Shown here: positions 23,617 through 36,500 of the stretch, piece after piece
How positions within the stretch are numbered: the stretch's first letter is position 1
Layout: every line of letters begins with the position of its first letter
DNA from: Glandiceps talaboti
Taxonomy: Eukaryota > Hemichordata > Enteropneusta > Spengelidae
Assembly: GCF_964340395.1 (NCBI RefSeq)
Contig: NC_135558.1
Span: 8,624,001 to 8,688,000 of the forward strand
Length of the DNA stretch: 64,000 bases
Reading direction: 5' to 3'
The notes under the pieces: model-generated
What the model saw: only the letters and a program-made list of their open reading frames with translations
The model's database searches: none
Told to the model about the DNA's origin: nothing
Made by a program: the position numbers and the translations under genes

Positions 23617-26600
23617 CTGAAATAAATAGAAACAAAATTATTGCCATTCTGTGTCAAGGTTTGTTCTGTGATTGAAAGGTTACCAGAGCTCTCCATGGGA
23701 ATGAACTTTGATAGAAAATTACTTGCAATTGTGAAAATATCTATCAATGGTAGAATTGTAAGTTGCTGTTTTGGACAAGAGATGAAGCCTTATGAAAAGC
23801 ACAGAACATGCAACTATCCATATACATCTATTCTATAAATTAAATGCAATTATGTACAAACACATGTAAAGTATGTGTAATCAAAAATGATTTTGCATCA
23901 GACAGTCTTTCCCTCTATGATATATATTTTACAATCCTCGGTAGCTGCAATAGAATACTGCCACCTATAGGAAGAGTGTGTATTTGATTTCTTGGTTGAC
24001 ATGCCTTTATACTATAGGTGGGCATGGGAATTAAACCTTCCAGTTCCATTTTGACAATCTAGGATAAGCTGAAATGGTATTGCAGGTACTACTACTAGGA
24101 ATTCAGGTTGTATAGTTTTATTGCCAGAAAAGAACAATTATGTGCAAAGACACTGGTCTGTTATTCATAGCTTTGATTCGCTAGTTCTTTGCTAACACTA
24201 TATTAATGTAGGCAGCTGAATGTAGGACTGATGTATTTATGATATCAGCAACACAATGTAAAATCATAGACCCTGGAGCAAATCAAGAGTCAGCAGGGAA
24301 AATTTATAATTAAGTGTTTACCTTCTGTCTGAATGGCCATCTGAGTAGAGCATCAAAAGGTCCCTTCATGATAACAAAGAAGAGAGATACATGGTTGCCT
24401 TTGCCCATCCCATCACCATTGATGTAGATTCGGGAACACATCTTGTAACCATGACGACTGGTGTAGAAGCAGGGAGAGTAGATGGAGGTTGTTCTCCCTG
24501 ACAGCGCATCTTGTCGCTTCTGATTAAAGTTGCTTATCTTCCAAACCAGGACACCGTCGTAGGACGCCATTTCCAGTGACTGGATACGGAGGTCTTGTTC
24601 TGCTAATGCGACATCCTTGAGTGCAATTATGCGATCCTGGGCTTTGATCTTTCTCTCCAAGGATTCCAGTAACTCTCTGTCTTGCCTTCTCTGTCTTTCT
24701 AGTATTTGGACCACGTTAGCATCTCTTTCAATCTGACTGTTTAAAACTGCCACGATACCTTAATAGATAAATAAAATTACAAAAATTGTACAATTACTAT
24801 AAATGTGATACTGACAACTTCATCCTTTATTGCGGTCTTTATTGTTTTTAAAATGTATTACGCTGTAGGCCATCTGTCTACTCAAACTCTGAAACTCTTT
24901 ATAAACCAAAGAAAATGGTTGGTAATATATACCTTCATATGTTGTCACTTTGGTTTCCACAATAGTGATCTTGTTTTTCAGTTCCTGCAAGTTCCTGGTT
25001 TGTTTCTCTATGGTAGGGTCTAATGCCTTCGGTCCAAGTTTACCACTTTCAGGATTGTGCTGCTGTGCAATGGCCTTTGCAATTTTGTTCTCCAACTCTT
25101 TCACAAGCTTTTCCAGTCCATCTATCCTTGCACTCTGTTCAACCACTTCACCGGACATTCCACGCACATTTAATTTGCAGAGCTCATTCATGGAATCCGA
25201 TACTTTTGATATCTCATAACGAAGCAAATCCATGTGGTATACAACTGCTCCTTGCAAATGTACGGACATTTTTTCCACCTCAACCTTGAAAAAAATAAAA
25301 TATAACTGATTAGTGAAAATTTCTTTTCGTACGTATTACATGTATGTTAATATTGAAATAGCTATGACTGAACTTGTACAGTAAAATGAGTTGCAATTCT
25401 TTTAATGCACAATACGATATATCTTATTGAATACTGATAAATGATTTCTAGTATTTCACTCATATTTAATTATAATTATTACACCTCGGCGTTCTTCCGA
25501 AGGCTGTGATTGGTCAGACTCGTATCACGTGACCGATTTTAACTGGGCTATTGCCCACAAGGTGATATTGCCCGCTCGTGCAGAGACTAATGCCCGGGAC
25601 TATTGCCCGCTGAAGTTGTTTGAACCACTGCGCACTGCTTCTGCGCATAACAAATTGTCGTTCACTACTTTCGCTCAGACATGGCGACTGCCGCAGTAAG
25701 ACACGCAAACCTTTCCGGTACAGAACTCGATGACATTTTATTAGAATTGGACAGTAAGAACACAAAAATTGCTACCAATCATTCCGTCTCTGTTTTTGGC
25801 ACAGAATAAACAAATGGCTGAAACGTTAGGGTCTGCTACTATGGCAACAGCTACTACGAGTAGCAATACATGTACGCTAACTTGTATCAATCCATCCGGT
25901 AGTGTAAATACGTCGACAAGCACAGGTGAGCTGCAACAGCGATCGCCGGGCATCGGAAAAGAAAACCACAGCAATGCTAACTCCCTTCAGTCACCACTAC
26001 TATCTCTGTCTCAGGACATGGCTGTTGTCGATGAGTTAGTGTCGGCAAACGATCCACAAAGCAACCGTCAACCGTCAACATTGAGATACCAAGATCAGCT
26101 TCAGCATCATTATTTCAGAGTTCAACAATCTATGGTGGGACGGTGTAATAAAATTAATAACACATGCGCTCGGGCAATATCACCATTTAGTGCCTGCCCT
26201 CGGGCTGACACTCTTTACCAAAATTTTGGTAAAGAGTGTCAACCCTTGGGCAGGCACTAAATGGTGATATTGCCCTCGCTGGCATGTGTTATTACTTAAA
26301 TATAAATCAATTTCTCCTTTTTATGCTGATATTTCATTTTGCATGTAATCTTGTGTTAACCTGAAGATAAAACGCAGAATATTACTCGGAAATGCTCTTT
26401 TTAAACTTTTTCTGATACTTTGTTCAAGAAAACTCCAATCTATTCTCAATTGAAATCATGAAAACAAATCAAGGGTCTTCATACACATTTTTGAAATGGC
26501 GAGATCAAAATTTAGGTATTTTAGAATCAAATGTGGCTGATGAATATTGATAATAATAACTACTCCTTTCTTTAAAAAATGACAACCATGTAAAAAGACA

Positions 26601-29600
26601 TCTCAAGGTGCTCTACAACACAATCATAAAACATGCAGTAAATATCACTAAAATCAGAACCCTAAAAACGTGAGGAAAACAGTACAATTTAAGAATGCTA
26701 AAAATTAATTACTTAAATGTCTTTTTAAAATACGAATAGAATACTGTGTAATTAAAACACTAACAGAAAATAAAAAAATTATGATTTCCATGAAGCAAGA
26801 TGGTTAACCCTCAAATTTCTATTATTATTTCAAAACCGACCAGGAACAAGCTTTTATATGGCGAAGTTCGAAGAATTAAAGAACTTTCATTTTCAGAGAA
26901 ACCCAGGTCCCCAAGGTGTGTTCTACCTTAATATAGTTTTAATATGAATCATCTCATCTTATCAAAATATGTTAAAGCTCATAAATATGTAAATATGTAC
27001 ACTAACTGACAAACACATTAACAATTAACAAATCTGAATCAAAATAAACCAGTTCACAACCACCTACCAAACAACGAAGGACTTGCTGTTTATTTCACAT
27101 GTGCATTTTATACACACACGAATTTCAAAGAACAATAATTTTAATTTTACCATTTCTTCACAGCCAAGTTTTTCGTAGTTACATGGTGCCACCTTCTTTT
27201 TACAGTCTCCTTTCTTAACATCAATATGGGCAGCAAACTGGAAATAGACAGAAAAAATACATTTGCTTTCCCAATTGATATTCTTATGTACATGTTATTT
27301 GGTAAAATACTGTTCAATATCTTTCTGTGAGTGTGAGAGGTCATTTTTACTGTGATAACAGCAAATCAATGGATCAGCCATGCAATGCAGACAGCTTTGT
27401 GAAGGGTCATACTACCCCGGTATGCTATGGAAGGTGTGATTCCTGGGTGGAACAATCAATGCATGTGATATTGTCAAACTGCATGTACATGCATGTAGAA
27501 GATATATGAGGTGATGATTTATCTCACATGTAAGCTTTCCTGTTTGATGAGGGAAGGGTGGATGGGAATTTAAGAAGAAACAAGTGTATTTGATGAGAGT
27601 CCATGATATTGACTAAGAGAGTAAACAGGATATGGGTTATTACATATTGAAACTGCAAGATGATCTATTAATAATTGGTTGGAAAAAATTCATAGATATG
27701 ATTAACCATGTGATTATATAGGGTGTCATCTCATTAGCTTGAATATATTGGCAACCTCATGGATAAGTGGAGTCATGATGGTCGGCCAGCTTGAAATATG
27801 CAGCTTGCAGGTTTGAGTTCCATCACTGCCGTTTGGTTCTGCATGGCTCAGTAAAGTCCTTGGGAAAGATTTGAACCACGATTGTGCCTTAGTCAACCCA
27901 GCTGTATAATTGGGGAGAGAGGTTGCACTTATAAAGGCTGCAATGGATTGTATAATCCCTGGGGAGTTGAAGAAGTATAAAAGCTGTGCTGCCATAGATC
28001 TATGCGAGGGGTAATAATAAAGCACTTTGAGTACAGAGTGGAAAGCGCTGTATAAAAATACCGCCAATGGCATTGTAGCACGACTGTACATGCAGTTTTT
28101 ACAAAAATGTTTACCCACATGCTGATCCATGCTAGGTATAGGTGTTCATTTGCTGAATGATTATCCAGTTGCCTATCCAACCCTGTTGCTATCTTTACTA
28201 TTTACACAATCATTTGGCAGTTGGTATGGGCGTGGCCATGTTGCTAGACATATTTGCAAACATTCTTTGAATGTTCGTTCACTTGTCTATGAATCCCTGA
28301 TGTTATCTTTGCAATATATGTGATCATATGACTTGCTATGGGCATGGTCTTGTTGCTAGGTATATTTGCATACATTTTTTGAATGTTTATTCATTTGTCT
28401 ATTAATCTCTGTTCTTATCTTTGCAATACATGTGATCATTTGGCTGTTGCTATGGGCGTGGTCTTGTTGCTAGGTATATTTGCATATATTTATTGAATGT
28501 TTGTTCATTTGTCTATTAATCCCTGTTCTTATCTTTGCAATATATGTGATCATTTGGCTGTTGCTATGGGCGTGGTCTTGTTGCTAGGCATATTTGCATA
28601 CACTTTGAATGTTGGTTCACTTGTCTACGAATCCCCATTGTATCTTAGTGAAATAAACAACCGTTTGACTGTTGCTGTGGACGTACTCATGGTTGCTAGG
28701 GATATTTGCATACATTTTTTGAATGTTTACTCACTTGCCTATCAGATGATGTTATTTAATCAAAATATACTGCCATTTGGTTGTTGTTATGAGTGTGGTC
28801 ATGGTTGCTAGGGCCAATTGTGTCAAAATCTTTTGTTAAAAATCTGCAGAATAACACTTCCAGAAACATCTCACCAAGTTTCAGTCTCATTGACCAAGTA
28901 CTTTTTGAGATACAAGTTTTTGACCAAAATTCACATTTTTACACCTAATTTGCATATCACTGATGAGATCATAATATGCCTAATATTTCTTCATCTATAC
29001 ACCTCTAGATGCATCCTCATTAAATGTCAGCCCAATCTGCTTAGCAGTTTTGGAACTGAGATTTTTGACCCAAAAGACACATCTTTAGCCCTAATTTGCA
29101 TATCACTGATGAGATCATCATGTCGTGAACAATTCTTTATCTAAACACCCTAAAGAATGTTCCCACCAAATTTCAGACTGATCTGCCCAGTAGTTTTTGA
29201 GTTTAAGTTTTTTGACCAAATATCACATTTTTTTTACCCAAATCACTCACCAGTGATAAGATCATTTTGATTTGAACAATTTCCCAACTAGACACCCAAG
29301 GTATTACACCCATCAAATATCATGGCAATCGGTCCGGCGGTTTTTGACTTGAAGTTGTTTACACACACACACAGACGGAGACAGACAGACAGACAGACAG
29401 ACACTTTGCCATGCCTATAGCACTACTGAACCTTATCAGTTCAGTTGTGCTAAAAACCAACATTATTATAATTACCAAATTAATTATTAAATATGACACT
29501 GAGACAATAATAATTTGTTTCCTTATAATTTCCAGATTTATTAATAACATTTTTATTAATATTACTGTCACATTACCTCCCTTCTGGGAGATTGTCACAC

Positions 29601-29768
29601 TGAATAAACATTAAATTATAAGCTGATTAGGTAAAAGTGTAACTGGTACATTGGTAATTATATGGTGAGAAATATTGTCATTTAGATAGAAGAAAGGATA
29701 TGAAATATCTTTATTCAGTCAATAGAGAGTAAGAAGTCAGCCAGAATAAACAAAATAAATAAACAAAA

Positions 29769-29799
<31 letters not shown>

Positions 29800-30537
29800 A
29801 TACACAAATAAACAAATAATAGAAGAAGAAAAAATCATACATTATATGCTTGCTGCACCCAGTGCTGAGACAAAATATGTCATACATGTATGATATAGAA
29901 GGGTGTATTTACATAGATCTGGTACTGGTACATTATTTTAATGAGCCAATCTTAAACTTTGGCTGTGGTGACAGTCATGGCTGCGCCATTACTGATGCTG
30001 TGTAGTATTGTACCTTTTTGGCATATTTGCATCCTGGTTGGTTGATTAACACTTAATACTGTAACAGTTAAAATCATGTACATGTACTGGCATCCTGGTT
30101 GTTACTAGTCTAGCAGTTAAAATCCTGGCATATTGGCATCCTGCTTGGTTGACCAGCAGTTAAAATCTTGGCATACATGTACATGTACTGCCATCCTGGT
30201 TGTTAAAATCCTGCCATATTTGCATCCTGGTTGGTTGACAAGCAGTTGATATCCTGTCAGATTGGACTGTTGCAATTTTGAAATATTGCCATCCTGGTTG
30301 ATTGGCTAGCAGTTAAATATCCTGGCATACTGATAGCCTGGGTGATTACTTAACAGTTGAAATCTAAATGACATGCTGGTAGCCTAGACATCCTGGCATA
30401 TTGGCAACCTGGTTGGTTGACTAGCAGTTGAATCCTGGCATATTGGCAATGGCATCCTGGTTGTTAGACTAGCAGTTAAAATACTGGCATCCTGGTTGGT
30501 TGACTAGCAGTCAAAATCTCTCAATCAATCAATCAAT

Positions 30538-30569
<32 letters not shown>

Positions 30570-33500
30570 TTTATATAACACCGGAATCCATTACTCAGAA
30601 TGTTCAAAGGCACTTAACAGGGCACTCGAAAAAAGTTCATATAAAATGCTCTTGCAAAAAGATGAGTCTTTCCTGAACTTGTCCAGAATTGGTGATTGAC
30701 ACAGATCAACCGGAAGACTGTTCCATAATTGCGAGGCAGCACGTGAAAAGGCATATTCACCATAGGATTTGAGTTTGCAGTGGGGGATGCGTAATAGATC
30801 TTTATTGTTGGAGTGAAGTACACATGGAGCATGCTTGTAACTGATCAGGTCCGATAATGTAACTAGGTGCAGCATTGTTGAGATCTTTGTAGGTGATCAA
30901 AAGTATTTTGTAGTGTATTCTGTAATAGACTGGTAGTCACTATAGTTCCTTGACAGTTGGAGAGATATGGTCTGATTTCTTGTGGCGTGAAACAATTATG
31001 TTCTGGTTGCTGTGTTTTGAGCGTGTTGTAGATGAGTAATGTCTTTAGATGCTAAACCATATAAGAGTCCATTACAGTAATCCAGTTTGCATGAGACAAG
31101 AGCATGGACTAGGTTTTCACATGCTTCACCTGTCAGACAGTGACAAATGAGACCAATTTTCTGAAGATTGTAATCGATTGAATTGCATGTTCTGGTAATG
31201 TGCTTTCTAAAGGTGTGTTTATCAGCAAAAGTTACACCAATCCAGCCATATTGGCATCTTGGTTGTTAGACAAGCAGTTGCAATCTTGGCATACATGTAC
31301 ATGTACTGGCATCCTGGTTGTTACTAGTTTAGCAGTTAAAATCCTGGCATATTGGCATCCTGCTTGGTTGACCAGCAATTCAAATCTTGGCATACATGTA
31401 TATGTACTGCCATCTTGGTTCTTAGTCTAGCACTTAAAATCCTGCCATATTTGCATCCTGGTTGGTTGACAAGCAGTTGATATCCTGGCAGATTGGACTG
31501 TTGCAATTCTGAAATATTGCCATCCTGGTTGATTGGCTAGCAGTTACATATCCTGGCATACTGATAGCCTTGGTAGTTGGGTAACAGTTGAAATCATGGC
31601 ATATTGGTCCTGGTTGGTTGACTAACAGTTGAAATCCTGGCATACTGGTTGGTTGACTAGCAGTTAAAATCCTGGCATACCAGCATCCTGGTTGCTTGAC
31701 TAGCAGTTAAAATCCTGGCATACTGGTCCTGGTTGCTTGACTAGCAGTCGAAATCCTGGCATACTGGTTGGTTGACTAGCAGTTAAAATCCTGGCTTACC
31801 AGCATCCTGGTTGGTTGACTAGCAGTTAAAATCCTGGCATACCAGCATCCTGGTTGCTTGACTAGCAGTTAAAATCCTGGCATACCGACCCTGGTTGCTT
31901 GACTAGCAGTCGAAATCCTGGCATACTGGTTGCTTGACTAGCAGTTAAAATCCTAGCATCCTGGTTGGTTGATTAGCAGTCAAAATCCTTGCATACTGGT
32001 TGGTTGACTAGCAGTTAAAATCCTGGCATACTGGCATCCTGGTTGGTTGACTAGCAGTTAAAATCCTAGCATCCTGGTTGGTTGATTAGCAGTCAAAATC
32101 CTTGCATACTGGTTGGTTGACTAGCAGTCAAAATCCTGGCATACTGGCATCCTGGTTGGTTGACTAGCAGTCAAAATCCTTTCATCCTGGTTGGTTGACT
32201 AGCAGTCAAAATCCTTGCATACTGGTTGGTTGACTAGCAGTCAAAATCCTGGCATACTGGCATCCTGGTTGGTTGACTAGCAGTCAAAATCCTGGCATCC
32301 TGGTTGGTTGATTAGCAGTCAAAATCCTTGCATACTGGTTGGTTGACTAGCAGTTAAAATCCTGGCATACCGGCATACTGGTTGGTTGACTAGCAGTTAA
32401 AATCCTGGCATACCAGCATCCTGGTTGGTTGACTAGCAGTTAAAATCCTAGCATATTGGCCCTGGTTGCTTGACTAGCAGTCAAAATCCTGGCATACTGG
32501 TTGCTTGACTAGCAGTTAAAATCCTGGCATACCAGCATCCTGGTTGGTTGACTAGCAGTTAAAATCCTAGCATATTGGCCCTGGTTGCTTGACTAGCAGT
32601 CAAAATCCTGGCATACTGGCATCCTGGTTGGTTGACTAGCAGTCAAAATCCTTTCATCCTGGTTGGTTGACTAGCAGTCAAAATCCTTGCATACTGGTTG
32701 GTTGACTAGCAGTTAAAATCCTGGTATACCGGCATCCTGGTTGGTTGACTAGCAGTTAAAATCCTGGCATATTGGTCCTGGTTGCTTGACTAGCAGTCAA
32801 AATCCTGGCATACTGGCCCTGGTTGGTTGACTAGCAATTGAAATCTTAGCATATTGGCTGGCTAACCAGCAGTTGAAATCTTGGCATACATGTACAAGTA
32901 CTGGCAACATGGTTGTTAGTCTAGCAGTTGAAATGCTGGCATATTGGCATCCTGGTTGGTTGATGAGCAGTTGAAATCCTGGCAGATTAGACTGTTGCAA
33001 TTCTGAAATATAGCTATCCTGGTTGATTGGCTAGCAGTTAAATATCCTGGCACACTGATAGCCTTGGTGGTTGAGTAACAGTTGAAATCTTGGCATGCTG
33101 GTAGTCTAGTTGGTTGACCAGCAGTTGACAACCTGGCATATTGGCATCCTGGTTGGTTGACCAGCAGTTGATCATAATTGTTGGCAACCTGGTTCGTTAG
33201 CTAGGGTTGAAATCCTGGATTATTGGCAACCTGATTGATTGAATAACAGTTGACAGTTGAAATCTTGGAATATTCTACTTGGTTGGTTGGTTGGTTGACT
33301 ATAGAAGTAGAATTCCTGGTATATTCAAAACTTACTTTGTTGACTAACAGTTGAAATCTTATTAATCCGCAAGCTAGATGTGTTTTGTGGACAATCAAAG
33401 AGTTCCTCAACAAACTGCCTGTATCCTCGCCTATTTGATAATTATGATCAATTTAATATTTACTGCCAGTGGTGGCTGCTGTGGAGATCTGTTTTTCAGC

Positions 33501-36500
33501 AATGTTAATGCACTAGTTTACGATGGACAACTACATGCAGATGAAGTTGGATAGTCAAGGAGATCGTTGAAAGGTGTTGGACAGTTAGTGTGTATGAGCC
33601 TTTGAGGACGTGCTGAAGAGATTGAAACAGGATAAGGGTTAATACTGGGGTATTATGTATTTGAATGCAAGAATGATCTAAAATTTCTGAGTTGTTATAC
33701 AACTATGTGCTAATGTCACAGTGGGGTGTTATCCCTGGGCATTGAAGGAAAAGTCCAGTCAAATTATTATTTTACAGAACATGTAAAGACAATGACAGAG
33801 AGATTATGGTGACTGTGATGTCAGCACCAGGGGCTTTCCATTAAACCCTTGCTGGAAATCACCAAAATAGCTGAACACATCTCAAATGCAGCTGAGCTTC
33901 TTTTACCAGATTTCAAAGTTCAGTAAGTTAACAGAGTGCTATTCAATCACCCAAAATCATGTTATAGCTGGAGTAATCAATACATGACGTAGCGTACTAA
34001 ATGCAAAAATTAGCTTGGCTAGACTTTTCCTTTAACAGCAAATAGTGAAACTATAAGGGGCCATTTTAAAACTGACGCACAAGAAACGTAATTTCTTCAT
34101 TTTAGTTTAAACCCCCTTCCCCCCCCCCTCCCCCCTCAAAATGAAATGTCTTAATGCGAAATGGGAAAATGAACGACCTGTCCAACATGTATTGTTTATA
34201 TCATATACCATGACATCAAAAAACACACCAAACTCTAATTGCAATTCAAATTGTAAAACATTTTGCTGTCTCTGCAAAACATAGTTTCAACTGAAAATTG
34301 TATATACCAGTTCTCATGCTTTTTAGTGTTAAAGTTGTTTCTATTGAGCCATTTTTATTCGCACGTTTCCATAATTTATACACGTTGATTTTGACTGTCA
34401 CACCACGCCATTGATGAACATGTTGACATGGCGGCGGCTTTCACATGCATGTTTCAACTATCACGTGAAAACATCTATAAATCTGCTCGGAATTACTAAA
34501 CTATTGCTGAATAATTATTTCAGGTGATCGAACTTTTCATTTTCACGTTAATCAACATTAGTCGAACGATCAACCTGTTACTAGTGCCTAAATAAACATT
34601 CACAATGCCACGCTATCTACATTATAATAATTTAGTCCAAGTTTAGAGGTCACGACAAACACGTGACAACTCATGACATCGGTAATTTCCCAGATTTACA
34701 TTCGTAGTAGTTTCACGTTATACCCCAACCCGGCCTAACTTAGAACCTTCGCATAGATGGCCTTTGGCAATGTCCTCTCCACATAGTCTATTCAAATCAA
34801 TTATCATGAAGGTCCTTTAAAAGTTGCCACTACGATTAAACGATCGGCTCTGATCATGCACCCACTTCATTAACTTTCGTTGACAAGATCACATGTCGTT
34901 ACCTATGTAGTGGCATGCAGTGTGGGTACGATGAATCTCCTCATGTCTAAACAGGTAACCCGTCTAGAATTTGGAATTAGGTAATCCTAAAAACATAAAG
35001 CTATGTCGGATCCGGACATTTTAAAAACCGTGAGTTGCAGGTACAAGTATTAAATGAGGTAATGTCTAAAAACAGTAAATGTAATGTCTTGCTTGGGCTG
35101 TACGCTTATCATCCTAGTCGCAAGAAATTGGATGACATGTGCGTTCGTCACGTACCATCATTTGAATTCAGGAACTTCTGTTTAGGTGTTGGTGAATAAT
35201 AAAACCCTGTTTTCGCAGCATTCAAGATGTTGTTTTTGTGATTCATTTATTGTACATCACTCCCTGGCTTGGTGGGTTACTTGGCCATATGAAACGGTTA
35301 TTTTAGAACAACATGTATCTCTCTCCGTGTATGTTGGCAAAGTTTCTGACTGTCATTTTTTCAAGAAAAATAGCATTGCCTCTTTTGATTCCATTTAGTA
35401 AGAATTAAAAATCCTTATTGCGATTTTGACGCATGCAAAACGAAATGAACTCTTACTCCCTCCCCCTACATTTGTCGTGCGTCAGTTTTAAAATGACACA
35501 GCCCCTAAGTGTGCAGCCAGAATCACCATGTCAATGAGATTTCACAAACTGCAATTAATACATGTATAAAAGTACAAGGTCATCTGGTGATGTAAGTGTC
35601 CTTCATAGACATGGATGAATTGCGACACACACATCTACTAAGACCTGGTATATATCAATATATTAATCAATGATTTTGTCCTAAAAAAAAATATGCAAGG
35701 TTTACTTACATAAATGTGACAGTAATTCAATGTTAGGTAGAGAATTTTAAATTTTGCATGCTGTTGTACTGGTAGCCAGTGTAACACTTTGAGAAAAGGG
35801 GTAAGGTGATTACACTTTTCTCTAATAACTAAATGAGCTGCAGAATTCTGAATCATTTGAAGTTTCCGAATCTCATATGCTGGGGGCCAAACAGTAAACT
35901 ATTACAACTACCACAGCTTTGTGTCATTTCATTTATTTTTATTTATTTATTAACTTTGGCAAAGTCAGGTAGTCCACACCAGTGATGAACACCTATAAAC
36001 ATGCACTCCCCCAAAAGTAAATTATCATATATTCTAATTGCTCACCTCATATCTCGGGATGTTGTTTTTTCCACAAAAGCGACAAGTAATCAAAAACTTT
36101 GGGCATTTCTTATGGTGTTCCTGTAAAAAAAGTAAATATGAAAATTATTTTTTGTTGGATTATTATTATGAATCATCTTTACCTCATCAATTGGTACCAT
36201 CTACAAATTATTTTAATCAAATTACATGGTCAATATGTGAATGCCTCTCAATAATTTGGAAATAAATGTTATATTATTTAAGAGAGAAAATCCATGCTTC
36301 TGAAATATATATCTTGATGTATGCAGATCTGAAGCATAATGTACATATAATGATGCTGAATAACAGACTGAGAATAAAAAAAAAAATACTTAAAGACAAT
36401 TGCTCAATGTCACACAAGCTCAATGAGTGTACTTCTAACAAAATATTGACGGAAAATTTTCACTCCTTCAATGATTACAGCTTTTGTATTTACTACTGAG

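Noticed and set aside
31230-33375. CRISPR-like array
   Set aside because: Repeats are contiguous and degenerate, with no unique spacers, in an animal intron.
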